64,000 bases of DNA from Acinetobacter sp. ANC 4470 (GTDB taxonomy: Bacteria; Pseudomonadota; Gammaproteobacteria; Pseudomonadales; Moraxellaceae). The DNA lies in contig NZ_NEGC01000006.1 of the NCBI RefSeq assembly GCF_002135335.1, positions 1 through 64,000 on the forward strand, in the 5' to 3' direction. Both the position numbers and the translations under genes were made by a program. Positions 47,098 through 56,991 of the stretch are shown here, piece by piece. Below the pieces are notes generated by a model. That model saw only the letters and a program-made list of their open reading frames with translations. It made no database searches and was not told where the DNA came from. How positions within the stretch are numbered: position 1 is the first letter of the stretch; the number at the start of each line of letters is the position of its first letter.

Positions 47098-47682
47098 TTA
47101 ATAAAAAGGATTATTTGTTGATTCATCTGTACGCGCTGCATGCTTCTGCGTTTTATCAGATGATAAGCCTGAAGATTTTACTGCATCTTCAGACTGGATA
47201 TGATCAAGCGCGTCATGTGCCGCTTCTTTTGAAATTTTGGTTGCCCATGGTGCATAAGGCATAAGGAGTTGTACAAGTTTAGATTGTTTCCAATGTGGAG
47301 AACTTTCCACCCAAGGACCAATCCCCTGCATAGTAATCAGTACAACCAATAAACCTTTTAAAGAACCAAAAGCACCACCAGCCAAACGGTTTAATGGTCC
47401 TAGTTTCAGGCTCTTTAATATTTTGTTCAGTAATGCAGTCATAATCCAAGTTAAAACCACAATCACCAATACAATAAATGCAAATGCTGCTATTTTTTGT
47501 ACCACTGGATCTTGACTCAATGAGACCATCGAAGGTGCTAGGATGACTGCATATTTTGCACCAATAATAAGTGCAAAAATCCATCCTACCAAGTTCGCAA
47601 AGGCTGTAACCAATCCTTGTCGCAAACCGTTTAGCCCTCCAATGAGCAAAATAATGAGTACAAAGATATCCAGTGCATTCAT
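47098..47682 (-). CDS. cvpA: CvpA family inner-membrane protein
   Basis: A 194-residue protein with four membrane segments in the first 120 residues ([22 protein letters not shown] is typical) and a polar tail ending in ESTNNPFY. CvpA is needed for colicin V production in E. coli and for envelope stress resistance in several species; its mechanism is unknown. Its start overlaps the end of pyrD by 4 bases, and purF follows after 24 bases. Confidence 0.92.
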   Translation of the reverse strand: MNALDIFVLIILLIGGLNGLRQGLVTAFANLVGWIFALIIGAKYAVILAPSMVSLSQDPVVQKIAAFAFIVLVIVVLTWIMTALLNKILKSLKLGPLNRLAGGAFGSLKGLLVVLITMQGIGPWVESSPHWKQSKLVQLLMPYAPWATKISKEAAHDALDHIQSEDAVKSSGLSSDKTQKHAARTDESTNNPFY

Positions 47683-48689
47683 GATGGTTTTAGAGCATCA
47701 ACACAATCTTTAATCAATGCTGGACCTGTATATATGAGACCACTATAAATTTGTACAAGGTTTGCACCTGCATTTTGTTTAGCCAAAGCTTGTTCGCCCG
47801 ACAAAATACCACCAACACCAATCAATGGAATTTGACCATCTAAAGCTTTTGCAAATGCTGCCAAACATGCAGTACTTTTCTCAAACACTGGCGCGCCAGA
47901 TAAGCCACCTGCCTCGTCCGCATATTTAAGATTTTCCACGCCTTCACGTGACAAAGTCGTATTGGTCACAATCAAACCATCAATTTTAAATTGCAGCAGT
48001 TGCTTTGCAATAAATTCGATATCTTCAGAGGTTAAATCTGGGGCAACCTTAAGAACAAGTGGTACGTAATGTTGATGCTCTTCTGCCAATTCAAGCTGAC
48101 GCTTTCTTAGCGTCTCTAACAATTCTGTCAGTGCATCACCACTTTGCAAGCTACGCAAATTTTTGGTATTTGGTGATGAAATATTCACTGTTATATAAGA
48201 GGCGTAGTTATAAACTTTTTCAAGACAAATAAGATAATCATCGACTGCATTTTCAACTGGGGTATCGGCATTTTTACCAATATTAATTCCCAAAATTCCT
48301 TTGAATTTCGCAGCTTTGACATTTTCAACCAGTTTATCCACCCCATCATTATTAAACCCCATACGGTTAATAATAGCTTTGGCTTCAACTAAACGGAATA
48401 AACGAGGATGCGGATTACCCGCTTGTGGACGTGGTGTAATGGTTCCAATTTCAATAAAACCAAAGCCTAGTCCAGCTAAGGCATCAATATAAGCGCCATT
48501 TTTGTCTAAACCTGCCGCCAAACCAACTGGATTCGGAAATTGAATTCCCATACAAGTAACTGGTTTAGAGGCTATGCTTTGACGCATCATGCCCATACGA
48601 TGAGCTGATTTCAATAACGATAGTGTTAGCTCATGTGCACGCTCTGGTGCTAAAGAAAACAACAAAGGGCGAGCAAGAGAATATAACAT
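47679..48689 (-). CDS. pyrD: Dihydroorotate dehydrogenase (quinone) PyrD
   Basis: A 336-residue class 2 enzyme oxidising dihydroorotate with a membrane quinone. The N-terminal amphipathic part ([22 protein letters not shown]) marks class 2. FMN and catalytic motifs are [42 protein letters not shown] (catalytic Ser) and IGVGGI. It overlaps cvpA by 4 bases and heads the operon. Confidence 0.97.
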   Translation of the reverse strand: MLYSLARPLLFSLAPERAHELTLSLLKSAHRMGMMRQSIASKPVTCMGIQFPNPVGLAAGLDKNGAYIDALAGLGFGFIEIGTITPRPQAGNPHPRLFRLVEAKAIINRMGFNNDGVDKLVENVKAAKFKGILGINIGKNADTPVENAVDDYLICLEKVYNYASYITVNISSPNTKNLRSLQSGDALTELLETLRKRQLELAEEHQHYVPLVLKVAPDLTSEDIEFIAKQLLQFKIDGLIVTNTTLSREGVENLKYADEAGGLSGAPVFEKSTACLAAFAKALDGQIPLIGVGGILSGEQALAKQNAGANLVQIYSGLIYTGPALIKDCVDALKPS

Positions 48690-48779
48690 ATCTGTAAAAG
48701 TCTACTGCTTTTTAAGTCGCCATATTATAGGCATAGCCTATAGAAAACACCATGCTTAACGAGTCTTTATTTTCACCCA

Positions 48780-49259
48780 TTATTGCACTGTCGCTGTTAA
48801 TTTAATCTGCCCCGCCTCTGAAATTAACTCTAGTTTTTCAAGACTTAGTCCCATTTGTGCCAATTGTGTTAAAAAATTGGCTAAGATTGCGTAATTTGCA
48901 TGTGTGGCTACAATCTGAATTTGCTCACCTGCCTGTTGTGATGCAACCGATAGCCCTTGCTGCTGAGCAACACGCTGAACCTTATCTGATGCGCTTAATT
49001 GAAAATCATCGGCAGGCTTCATGGTCACTGCATTACTTTGCATCCAAACCATCATGTCTTTTAAATCATCGACACGGTTTTGCTGTTTTTCTGCGGCTGC
49101 ATGCATATACCAAAGTGCAGAACCCACCGCTGCAATTACCACCACAATGGTGGTAAAAACCACCATATAGCGTTCACGCACAGACAGGCGTTCGAGATAA
49201 TCGTTGATTTTTTCCATTGATTGTTCAATGGAGTTATGTATTTTTTCTGCTGTTTTCAT
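48780..49259 (-). CDS. gspM: Type II secretion system protein GspM
   Basis: A 159-residue bitopic membrane protein: a cytoplasmic N-terminus with YLERLSVRERYMVVFTTIVVVIAAVGSALWYM, one membrane segment, then a periplasmic ferredoxin-like domain. The E-R-E-R-Y before the membrane span is typical of GspM. It partners with GspL, whose stop overlaps its start by one base (TAATG). Confidence 0.88.
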   Translation of the reverse strand: MKTAEKIHNSIEQSMEKINDYLERLSVRERYMVVFTTIVVVIAAVGSALWYMHAAAEKQQNRVDDLKDMMVWMQSNAVTMKPADDFQLSASDKVQRVAQQQGLSVASQQAGEQIQIVATHANYAILANFLTQLAQMGLSLEKLELISEAGQIKLTATVQ

Positions 49260-50398
49260 TATTGTATTTTCACCAATCCAATGACACCTGTGCCATTCGG
49301 CTGAATATTCCCTAATTCAACCTTAAAGCCTTGTTGGTTGAGCTGTTGAGTCAAACCTTGCAATGTGGCAGTAGAATTGGCTTTCAATTCCATATTTAAA
49401 ATAGAGGTCTCATAGTTGACACGATTAGCAACAATTTGATTTTGCATGAGGACTGGACCAACACGGCTTAATAACTGTAAGGATTGCGTATTTGCACCTT
49501 TGTTTAAGCGCACATGACTTTCAAACTGACTTTTTAAGTTTTGCTCAGTCACACGGCTACTTTGCCCAAACCAGTTTTTATATTGATCAATGGCTTGCAG
49601 CGCAGTCTGATCTGCAACTTTTTTATACTTATACCAACGTGTCGCATCATAGCCAAACTGAACCACCAGTGCAGCAATCAATACAGCCGCACATGCCTTC
49701 CAATAGCCCGATATACCTACCGCATTTTTTGCTTTAGGCAGAATATTAAAGGGATGACTCTTGGTTTTTTTTAATATCGGCACTTCATAATGAAAAGCTT
49801 CAATCTGATCAGAGGTAACCACAGCTTCAAGGCTCTGCATTTGCTCAGCTGTAAAATTACTAATCTTATAATGCTGCCCTTGAGCCTGATAATCTAAAAA
49901 TAAAGCCAAATCATCAATTGAATTTCCCATAAATTCATTTTCACGTGCCAGCAAACGCCCTGATACATTGGCAATGACTGTTTGTCCTACGTCAGGGATC
50001 GGCAAAATCAAAAAGTCTGGCAATAAGGAAGTAACCTTAACCGGAATTAAGGTCAAAGCATGTTGTAGCGTCTCAACCGTCGTATTTGCAACACCCAAAA
50101 TAATAAGCTGATCTGGATTTTGAAAATGATGCAATACTTTCATTGAATCAATCGACAAAACCACAAATTCTTCAAGTAAATACTTAACCCCATCCACACC
50201 TATTTTTTTATATTGTGGCTTGGCAAAAGTTTGTTGCAACATTTGCACATCACGGCTTGGAAAAAACGCGACCGCTTCTTCGCCATGATAGGCTTGAGTC
50301 TCTTGAATTAAATGCTCAAGACTAGAGGCTTGATACCAGCGCTCTCCAGTTGACCATTGCCAAACCCCATTGGCTTCAGGCATCCATAAATACAACAT
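49259..50398 (-). CDS. gspL: Type II secretion system protein GspL
   Basis: A 379-residue protein with a cytoplasmic actin-like domain (about residues 1-225, including VAFFPSRDVQMLQQTF), a single membrane segment (ISGYWKACAAVLIAALVVQFGYDATRW) and a periplasmic domain. GspL connects the ATPase GspE with the inner-membrane platform. It is coupled to gspM. No other gsp gene is in the window, so the rest of the system must be encoded elsewhere. Confidence 0.88.
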   Translation of the reverse strand: MLYLWMPEANGVWQWSTGERWYQASSLEHLIQETQAYHGEEAVAFFPSRDVQMLQQTFAKPQYKKIGVDGVKYLLEEFVVLSIDSMKVLHHFQNPDQLIILGVANTTVETLQHALTLIPVKVTSLLPDFLILPIPDVGQTVIANVSGRLLARENEFMGNSIDDLALFLDYQAQGQHYKISNFTAEQMQSLEAVVTSDQIEAFHYEVPILKKTKSHPFNILPKAKNAVGISGYWKACAAVLIAALVVQFGYDATRWYKYKKVADQTALQAIDQYKNWFGQSSRVTEQNLKSQFESHVRLNKGANTQSLQLLSRVGPVLMQNQIVANRVNYETSILNMELKANSTATLQGLTQQLNQQGFKVELGNIQPNGTGVIGLVKIQ

Positions 50399-50428
50399 TA
50401 ATATTTTTCTGCCGTTTTAATTAATATT

Positions 50429-50884
50429 TTACGTGTTTGGAATAAAACTTTTTAACTGTGTAGATAACCCCGTTGCAATGACTGCTTGCTCATAAATACG
50501 CGCTTCAGCCAAAGCATAGGGATGAAAAGGCTCCGCGGTCAATAATGATGAAATATGCGCCACCACATTCATATGACAAACCACAACAATAGACTCATAA
50601 GGCAATTGAGACAACCATTCAACCGCCAATTTTGCATCATCTTCAGGCTTAATTTTATCGCACAGCATTACAGGCACATGATTAAAATACTGTTGCAGAT
50701 GTGCCAAGGTTTCTTGTGCACGCAATAAAGGACTGACCACAAATACATCGGGCTGAACCACATCCTTTAAATACTCTGCAACTTGCTGTGCTTGTCTGCG
50801 CCCTCGCTCAGTTAATGGACGTTTATCATCATTCCCATTGACCGCTGGAGAGGCTTCACCATGACGGACTAAAGTGAGTTGCAT
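50429..50884 (-). CDS. sixA: Phosphohistidine phosphatase SixA
   Basis: A 151-residue histidine phosphatase. The RHG motif is at residues 7-9 (LVRHGEA) and the second catalytic histidine is in VVCHMNVVA. SixA dephosphorylates histidine phosphotransfer proteins in E. coli, for example the PTS-Ntr protein NPr. GGAAAT precedes the ATG. It lies between gpsA and gspL on the same strand. Confidence 0.88.
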   Translation of the reverse strand: MQLTLVRHGEASPAVNGNDDKRPLTERGRRQAQQVAEYLKDVVQPDVFVVSPLLRAQETLAHLQQYFNHVPVMLCDKIKPEDDAKLAVEWLSQLPYESIVVVCHMNVVAHISSLLTAEPFHPYALAEARIYEQAVIATGLSTQLKSFIPNT

Positions 50885-50963
50885 TAAAATTTCCTTATTT
50901 TCAATATGCAGCGATTATACCTAAGCTTTATGACAGCGCGAATTTATTCAATTATATTGAAAA

Positions 50964-52037
50964 TTACACTTCATTATGCGGTAAAACAAATTCTACATCG
51001 CTACGATGCCCATTTTTCATTAATGACAGCGCAATAGTTAAAGGTGGCGCACCTTCAAAAATCACATTATACAAAGCACTGGTAATGGGCATGTAAACAT
51101 CTAATTCTTCCGAACGGCTTCGCACCTGCACAATGGTATTAATGCCCTCTGCCGTTTGACCCAATTCAGTGGTTGCTTGTTCCAATGTTTTACCCGAACC
51201 CAGCGCAAAACCTACTTGATAGTTACGACTTAAAGGACTGCTACAGGTCGCAAATAAGTCACCGACACCTGATAAACCTAGGAATGTCAGCGGATTGGCA
51301 CCCAATTTAACCGCAAAACGACTCATTTCAGCCAGTGCTCGAGTTAAAATCATACTTTTAGTGTTTTCACCGACTTTATAAGCAGCTGCCATGCCCATTG
51401 CAACAGCATAGATATTCTTTAAAGCACCGCCAAGTTCCACACCATGCACATCATCACTTGCAAACACACGGAATAATGCACTGTGTAAAGCTTGTTGCAC
51501 TGCATAACGAACCAGTTCCGACTGACTTGCAATCACAGTTCCTGCTGGCTGTCCCGCCATAATTTCTTTGGCTAAATTTGGTCCCGAAAGCACACCATAC
51601 GGCACTTCAGGTAATTCTTCACGAATGATGTCACTCATAAAGCTGAAAGTTTTAGCCTCAATCCCTTTGGTTAAAGATATAACGGCCTGAGAAGTAATGA
51701 ATGGTTTAATTTGTTTAAGTACATTACGAAAAGAATGACTTGGAATCGCCACTAAAATAATATCGCGATTACAAATTGCCGTTTCTAAATCTGTCACCGC
51801 TTTCAAACTAGACTCTAACGTAAAATCGGCTAAATAGCGTGTATTCACATGAGTTTGGTTAATTTCTGCCGCTGCCGCTTCATCCCGAATCCAGATCATG
51901 GTGTCGCAACCATTTCGAGCTGCAGTATTGGCCATTGCAGTACCGAAACTACCACCACCCAAAACCGTTACACGTAACGCAGTTTTTTGATCGACTGAAA
52001 CAGGCTCAACAAGATCTGAAAATTTTAACTCTGACAT
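50964..52037 (-). CDS. gpsA: Glycerol-3-phosphate dehydrogenase [NAD(P)+] GpsA
   Basis: A 357-residue enzyme making sn-glycerol-3-phosphate from DHAP for phospholipid synthesis. The nucleotide motif GGGSFGTAMA follows an N-terminal extension of about 20 residues. Others are SLTKGIEAKTFSFMSD, LSGPNLAKEIM, the catalytic lysine in ELGGALKNIYAVAMG and the C-terminal GLSGVGDLFATC. Confidence 0.96.
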   Translation of the reverse strand: MSELKFSDLVEPVSVDQKTALRVTVLGGGSFGTAMANTAARNGCDTMIWIRDEAAAAEINQTHVNTRYLADFTLESSLKAVTDLETAICNRDIILVAIPSHSFRNVLKQIKPFITSQAVISLTKGIEAKTFSFMSDIIREELPEVPYGVLSGPNLAKEIMAGQPAGTVIASQSELVRYAVQQALHSALFRVFASDDVHGVELGGALKNIYAVAMGMAAAYKVGENTKSMILTRALAEMSRFAVKLGANPLTFLGLSGVGDLFATCSSPLSRNYQVGFALGSGKTLEQATTELGQTAEGINTIVQVRSRSEELDVYMPITSALYNVIFEGAPPLTIALSLMKNGHRSDVEFVLPHNEV

Positions 52038-52070
52038 TATTTTTATATCTCAACTCATTATTCAATAAAG

Positions 52071-52646
52071 TTATTTATTCCAATAACTAACATAATCTTG
52101 TGTATCTATTTCTGCACGTGCTGGAATAGCTTTGACTGCTGTTCCAATATAAATAATGCCAGAAATTAAATCATCTTTAGCAAGACCTAAAAATTGCTTA
52201 AATAAATCCGACTCAACCACAGCACCACTACGCCAAATTGTTGAAAAACCTTGAACTTGCAGCGACAATAAAAAGTTTTGTACCGCCGCACCCGTACTTA
52301 AGGTTTGTTCAAAATCAGGAACTTTTGGATGCGGCTGAAACTGAGTCAACGCCAAAACCAAAAGTGGTGCACGAAATGGATGATTTTTAACACGCTCTAA
52401 CTGCGTCTGATCGGCCTCACCCAAATCTGCCAAAGCTTTAGATAACAACTCACCAAAAGCGCCTCGCTGATCACTAGAGATAACTATGAAACGAGTCGGC
52501 TTTAGACGATGATGATCTGGCGCTGTGAATGCCGCTTGAAAAGCTTGCTCTAACTGCTCTGCATTCGGTGCAGGTTCGACCAAATGACCAATCGACTGAC
52601 GTTGATGAATATTATGATGAACCGTATCTACCACTGAATCCGTCAT
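52071..52646 (-). CDS. Nitroreductase family protein (YdjA-like)
   Basis: A 191-residue FMN-dependent oxidoreductase, near the small size of E. coli YdjA. It has the HQRQSIGHLVEPAPNAEQLEQAFQAAFTAPDHHRLKPTRF start, STGAAVQNFLLSLQVQGFSTIWRSG and GIIYIGTA. The physiological substrate is unknown. The start lies 34 bases downstream of a gene-poor stretch and the stop is 33 bases before gpsA, so the two may share a transcript. Confidence 0.88.
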   Translation of the reverse strand: MTDSVVDTVHHNIHQRQSIGHLVEPAPNAEQLEQAFQAAFTAPDHHRLKPTRFIVISSDQRGAFGELLSKALADLGEADQTQLERVKNHPFRAPLLVLALTQFQPHPKVPDFEQTLSTGAAVQNFLLSLQVQGFSTIWRSGAVVESDLFKQFLGLAKDDLISGIIYIGTAVKAIPARAEIDTQDYVSYWNK

Positions 52647-52874
52647 TGGTTTCTATATCTATGTACTAAAATATTTCAATAAGATTAGCATACTCTGATT
52701 CAGATTCTCTAGAGTGATGCGTCAATGTGCTGCACTCAATTCCAATCTTGCCGATCAATCAGTCACAGAGTGACCATATAAAACTGCATATTTCATACAA
52801 GTCTTTCAAAAACCATCTAAAAAGTTATGCTCAAATAGCTGTTATTCTTTTGAAAACAAATAAAGGGGAAAAAG

Positions 52875-53255
52875 ATGAATAAACTTTTCGCGCTATGCTC
52901 TACAGTTACCACCACTCTTGTATTAACAGCCTGCGCATCAAACCCAACCACATCATTAGCAATTCAAAAAGAAAATAATCAATATGAAGTCACCGGTGTA
53001 GGGAAAAGTAATTTAATTGCCAAAAACAATGCGATTGCTGCCGCAAATAAGACCTGTGGTAAAAAAGCTACAACTGTCATTATTGATGAAAAAACTGAAT
53101 ATAACGGTGCGTTAAAAGGTATTGTCGATGAACAAACAGGACAAATGATTCAAGCAGCAGCAAGCGTGATTGGTACTTTAGCGGGGAAAAATGGCAATCT
53201 TGCTCGAGATGAGGATTATCAAACTACGCTCACCTTTAACTGTCGAGCAAACTAA
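52875..53255 (+). CDS. Small lipoprotein of unknown function
   Basis: A 126-residue protein with a lipoprotein signal (MNKLFALCSTVTTTLVLTAC, lipobox LTAC). The mature protein has a strand-rich core (NQYEVTGVGKSNLIAKNNAIAAANKTCGKKATTVII) and two cysteines (CGKK, NCRAN) that could be disulfide bonded. AAGGGGA precedes the ATG. Family unknown; the alternation resembles small outer-membrane-linked domains. Confidence 0.72.
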   Translation: MNKLFALCSTVTTTLVLTACASNPTTSLAIQKENNQYEVTGVGKSNLIAKNNAIAAANKTCGKKATTVIIDEKTEYNGALKGIVDEQTGQMIQAAASVIGTLAGKNGNLARDEDYQTTLTFNCRAN

Positions 53256-53312
53256 ATAATTTGGTGATCATTTAATCACAGCAATAAATTTATGATATTT
53301 AACTTATTTCAA

Positions 53313-53342
53313 AAAAACCGCTCTAAATAAGCGGTTTTTTTA
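53313..53342. terminator. Bidirectional terminator
   Basis: AAACCGCT and AGCGGTTT with a seven-base loop, A tract before and T tract after. It serves the lipoprotein gene (+) and rhlB (-). Confidence 0.88.
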
Positions 53343-53367
53343 CAGTTTATGTGATTTGGTTTTTAAA

Positions 53368-54519
53368 TTAACAATAACCATCTAAACGTGTTAAAGGTAA
53401 TTTTTGACCAATGGCTTTCTCAATTTCTGGAAGATAGAACGCATCATCTTCAGATAAGAAACTAATACTCACACCACTTGAACCCGCACGACCTGTACGA
53501 CCGATACGGTGTACATAATCATCAGACTGTTCTGGCAAAGTAAAGTTAATTACATGTGAAACGCCGTCTACATGAATACCACGACCCGCAACATCTGTTG
53601 CAATCATAATATTATGCTGACCATTTTTAAATTGATCTAACATTTTCAAACGTTTGTCTTGGGCAATTTCGCCAGACAACATTACTACCTTATAACCATC
53701 TCTTTTCAAATGATCATAAAGTTTACGCACTTGATCACGACGATTAGCGAAAATCATCACTTTTTCAATCGGCTCATCGCGCAAAATTTCTTGCAATAAT
53801 TTGTACTTGTCTGTTTTTGCAACCATATAAACGCGCTGTTCAACATCCGCATTAGTTTTCTTTTCTGGCTCAATTTCCACAGTCACTGGTTCACATAACC
53901 ATTGTTGTGCCAAATTTAAAACATCATAACTAAAGGTTGCCGAAAACATCAGCGTTTGACGCTGTTCTTTACGTGGTGAATAACGAACAATTCGTTTTAC
54001 CGACGGGATGAAACCCATATCCAATAAACGGTCTGCTTCATCAATGACTAAAAATTCAATTTGGTCCAACCAAACTTCTTTTTGCTCAACGAAATCAATT
54101 AAACGGCCTGGTGTTGCCACAATAATATCGACAAATTGCTTATTAAGTTGTGCTTTTTGCTTATCAAAATCTACACCACCCAACAAAGTGACTAAATGTA
54201 AATCTGTAAATTTGGTTAAATCTTTAGCATCACTTTCAATTTGCAAAGCCAACTCACGCGTTGGTGCAAGAATGAGTGCACGTGCCTCACCGCGAAAACG
54301 CTGTTCTTTAATCGGATTATTAAGTAAATCATTAATTACACTGACGAGAAAAGCAGCTGTTTTACCTGTACCCGTCTGCGCACGACCAATCGCATCATGT
54401 CCAGCCAAAGTGAATTTTAAAACCTTTTCCTGAATGGGCGTCATTTCTTTAAAACCTAAAGCATCAATAGCTTGTTTAAGTTTTGGATGTAAATTTAAGG
54501 TTTCAAAACCAGATGACAT
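53368..54519 (-). CDS. rhlB: ATP-dependent RNA helicase RhlB
   Basis: A 383-residue DEAD-box helicase: Q motif FKEMTPIQ, Walker A AQTGTGKT, PTRELALQ, DEAD in VIDEADRLLDMGF, SAT, and HRIGRTGRAG. The start FETLNLHPKLKQAIDALGF and absence of a long C-terminal tail favour RhlB, the degradosome helicase, over RhlE or SrmB. It is followed by a convergent terminator. Confidence 0.85.
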   Translation of the reverse strand: MSSGFETLNLHPKLKQAIDALGFKEMTPIQEKVLKFTLAGHDAIGRAQTGTGKTAAFLVSVINDLLNNPIKEQRFRGEARALILAPTRELALQIESDAKDLTKFTDLHLVTLLGGVDFDKQKAQLNKQFVDIIVATPGRLIDFVEQKEVWLDQIEFLVIDEADRLLDMGFIPSVKRIVRYSPRKEQRQTLMFSATFSYDVLNLAQQWLCEPVTVEIEPEKKTNADVEQRVYMVAKTDKYKLLQEILRDEPIEKVMIFANRRDQVRKLYDHLKRDGYKVVMLSGEIAQDKRLKMLDQFKNGQHNIMIATDVAGRGIHVDGVSHVINFTLPEQSDDYVHRIGRTGRAGSSGVSISFLSEDDAFYLPEIEKAIGQKLPLTRLDGYC

Positions 54520-54569
54520 AAAAATGTGCTCTAACTTAATAATCAGGAAAAATAGAAGCCTATTATAAA

Positions 54570-54599
54570 CAAAAACGCCCCAAATTACATTGGGGCGTT
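54570..54599 (-). terminator. Terminator of the cold-shock gene
   Basis: On the minus strand AACGCCCCAA pairs with TTGGGGCGTT around a six-base loop and is followed by TTTTTG, 20 bases after the stop. It also insulates the downstream rhlB. Confidence 0.88.
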
Positions 54600-54618
54600 C
54601 TCATGAATAATCAGGCGA

Positions 54619-54831
54619 TTAGTCTAAAGGTTGTACTTCTTCAGCTTGGAAGCCTTTTTGACCTTTAACTACGCTGAATTCAACGCGTTGACCGTCACGA
54701 AGTGAACGGTGACCATCACCTTGGATAGCGCGGAAATGAACGAATACGTCGTCGCCGCCGTTACGTTGAATAAAGCCGAAGCCTTTAGTGTCGTTGAACC
54801 ATTTAACTACGCCTTGTTCACGAGCTGTCAT
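54619..54831 (-). CDS. Cold-shock protein (CspA family)
   Basis: A 70-residue single-strand nucleic-acid binding OB fold with RNP1 KGFGFIQR and RNP2 DVFVHF. It starts [20 protein letters not shown]. Such proteins melt RNA structure and act as antiterminators. The sequence does not show which Csp paralog it is. GAGGA precedes the ATG. The upstream region of about 380 bases may include a regulatory leader. Confidence 0.93.
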   Translation of the reverse strand: MTAREQGVVKWFNDTKGFGFIQRNGGDDVFVHFRAIQGDGHRSLRDGQRVEFSVVKGQKGFQAEEVQPLD

Positions 54832-55213
54832 AAGTTAATCCTCATTGTATTTATAGAAGGACCACCCGGTGTTGCAAACAGCAGAGTAAACAAGGTTTAA
54901 AAATAATTATTATTTCTAAGCTTGTAATCATTCTGTATTACTATTAACAAAATCCCGGTTACATCCATTACTGTGTTCAATTTTAAGACAAATTTAAGTG
55001 TTGTCATTATTTTGAATACGCAAAGAGCTTAACACGGGTTTCTAACAATTCATACTGTTTTTTTGATTAATCTGCGTTATTAATTTAGCTATTTTTTTAC
55101 TCATTATTTCCTGCTTTTATAAAAGTATCTTTATGTTGTGATTCAATAATTTTATTTTTGTTTGCAGGTAAATTTGCTAACATTTCAGAAATGTTTTACC
55201 GGATATAAATAAG
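54832..55213. other. 382-bp divergent region between the cold-shock gene and tusA
   Basis: It must contain the cold-shock promoter and leader on the minus strand and the tusA promoter on the plus strand. The only clear structure is the nested inverted repeat at 55167-55200, listed separately. No coding frame is credible. Confidence 0.5.
55167..55200 (+). promoter_or_regulatory. Nested inverted repeat just upstream of tusA
   Basis: AACATTTC (55179-55186) and GAAATGTT (55188-55195) are exact inverted copies one base apart, within an outer GGTAA...TTACC pair. It ends 13 bases before the tusA ATG, so it could be a repressor site or an RNA hairpin affecting ribosome access. Confidence 0.45.
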
Positions 55214-55447
55214 ATGAATGATCTAGCGAATCCAGCGATGATTATAGATGCAATGGGGAAACCCTGCCCCATGCCATTATTGATGCTTAAACGGGCACTT
55301 AAGCATCAATCAGATCATCTATTTTTGCTAAAATCTTCAGATCCACATAGTCAACAAGATGTCATACGCTACTGTCAGATGCATCAACTTAAATGCGGCA
55401 TGACAAAAATTTCTGATTCTGAGTACCACTACTTAATTGAATCTTAA
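55214..55447 (+). CDS. tusA: TusA family sulfur carrier protein
   Basis: A 77-residue protein with the sulfur-carrying cysteine in GKPCPMPLLMLK (Cys18). TusA relays persulfide sulphur from IscS towards tRNA 2-thiouridine and other pathways. Length is close to E. coli TusA (81). It sits upstream of rpoH with a 137-bp gap, which is probably the rpoH promoter region. Assignment as TusA rather than YedF-like rests on size and context. Confidence 0.85.
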   Translation: MNDLANPAMIIDAMGKPCPMPLLMLKRALKHQSDHLFLLKSSDPHSQQDVIRYCQMHQLKCGMTKISDSEYHYLIES

Positions 55448-55584
55448 TTATTTTCAATTAAACTATAGCTTTTCAAATTTGTATAAAAAATTACATTTTT
55501 CTACCCAATTTTCATTAATTCAAGTAAATATTGGATTAAAATAAAATTTAAATGGTTATGTCATCCAGCTCTAAAGGAGAACAC

Positions 55585-56454
55585 ATGAGTGACAGCAGCA
55601 ATCAATTGATGCCCCTGTCATTATCGGCGCCAGGGGTAAATCTCGGTGCTTATATCAGTACTGTCAATCAGATTCCTATTTTAACGGCTGAACAAGAAAA
55701 AGCGTTAGCTGAACGATATTATTACGAGCAAGATTTAGACGCGGCAAAAATGCTGGTGATGTCTCACTTACGTTTTGTCGTTCATATTGCGCGTAGTTAT
55801 GCAGGCTATGGCTTGCCTCAGGGCGACTTAATTCAAGAAGGTAACCTAGGCTTAATGAAAGCAGTTAAACGCTTTGACCCTAATATGGGTGTCCGTTTAG
55901 TCTCTTTTGCCGTGCATTGGATTAAAGCTGAAATTCATGAATATGTGATTCGTAACTGGCGTATTGTTAAAATTGCAACGACCAAAGCTCAGCGCAAACT
56001 TTTCTTCAATTTGCGCAGCTTAAAAAAATCAACCAAAAAGCTTACCCTTGAAGAAGCAAAATCTATTGCCAATGAGCTGAATGTAACACCAGAACAAGTC
56101 TTGGAAATGGAAGGTCGGCTCACTGCCTATGATGCTGCATTTGAAGCACAAGGTGATGATGACGATGAAGGTTCAACACATGTTGCGCCAGCATTGTATT
56201 TAGAAGATAACCGCTACGATCCTGCGCGTCTTGCCGAAGAGGAAGATTACGAAGAACAAAGTAGCTCTGCCCTTCATAGTGCAATGGATCAACTTGATGA
56301 TCGTTCGCGCAATATTTTACAGCGTCGTTGGTTAGATGATGAAAAATCGACCTTACATGAATTGGCCGCTGAATATAATGTCTCTGCTGAACGCATTCGT
56401 CAGTTAGAAAAAAATGCAATGGAAAAAATTAAAGTCGCAATGTCTTCTAATTAA
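55585..56454 (+). CDS. rpoH: RNA polymerase sigma-32 factor RpoH
   Basis: A 289-residue sigma-70 family protein. Region 2 is [38 protein letters not shown]; the RpoH box lies near [12 protein letters not shown]; region 4 is [38 protein letters not shown]. It directs heat-shock transcription. AAAGGAG at 55573-55579 fixes the ATG at 55585; the frame extends upstream to 55552. It has its own terminator. Confidence 0.97.
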   Translation: MSDSSNQLMPLSLSAPGVNLGAYISTVNQIPILTAEQEKALAERYYYEQDLDAAKMLVMSHLRFVVHIARSYAGYGLPQGDLIQEGNLGLMKAVKRFDPNMGVRLVSFAVHWIKAEIHEYVIRNWRIVKIATTKAQRKLFFNLRSLKKSTKKLTLEEAKSIANELNVTPEQVLEMEGRLTAYDAAFEAQGDDDDEGSTHVAPALYLEDNRYDPARLAEEEDYEEQSSSALHSAMDQLDDRSRNILQRRWLDDEKSTLHELAAEYNVSAERIRQLEKNAMEKIKVAMSSN

Positions 56455-56486
56455 GCGTTTGGGCTGATTTTATTCCATTATTAAAG

Positions 56487-56509
56487 AAAGGGCTGCGTGC
56501 CCTTTTTTT
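56487..56509 (+). terminator. Terminator of rpoH
   Basis: AAGGGC-TGCGT-GCCCTT followed by T residues, 33 bases after the stop. Confidence 0.9.
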
Positions 56510-56603
56510 ATATTGAGCGATGAGCATTGTTGCTTTTCGCCTTTCGTGTAAAGCCGAAAATATGTTAAGATTAGGCGCAAATTTACTCATATGACAATTG
56601 CTT

Positions 56604-56969
56604 ATGTGGATTGCAATTTCAGCCCTTAACTTAGCACTTGCTGTCATGCTTGGCGCATTTGGTGCTCATGGCCTAAAAGCACACGCTAATGAAGCTCAGC
56701 TTGCATGGTGGCACACAGCAACGGATTATTTTTTCTATCATGCGCTTGGGCTTTTGGCACTTGCCATTTTAACCAAAGTTACTCCTCAGCTTCCTATTAA
56801 AGCCAGCTTCTTCCTCATTCAGATTGGTATTATATTTTTCTGTGGTTCTTTATATGTCATGGCGTTAGGCTTACCTCGTATTTTAGGTGCCATTACACCA
56901 ATTGGTGGTGCATTCATGATTGCAGGTTGGCTTTTACTTGCTTGGAATGCATTTAAATACGCAAAATAG
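56604..56969 (+). CDS. DUF423 family membrane protein
   Basis: A 121-residue protein with four hydrophobic segments and the DUF423 start MWIAISALNLALAVMLGAFGAHGLKA, then WWHTATDYFFYHALGLLALA and RILGAITPIGGAFMIAGW. The function is unknown. The ATG at 56604 is chosen over the TTG at 56598. thiS begins 22 bases after its stop, so it may head the thiS-thiG unit. Confidence 0.87.
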   Translation: MWIAISALNLALAVMLGAFGAHGLKAHANEAQLAWWHTATDYFFYHALGLLALAILTKVTPQLPIKASFFLIQIGIIFFCGSLYVMALGLPRILGAITPIGGAFMIAGWLLLAWNAFKYAK

Positions 56970-56991
56970 AGTAAAAAATAGGGAAATCAGT

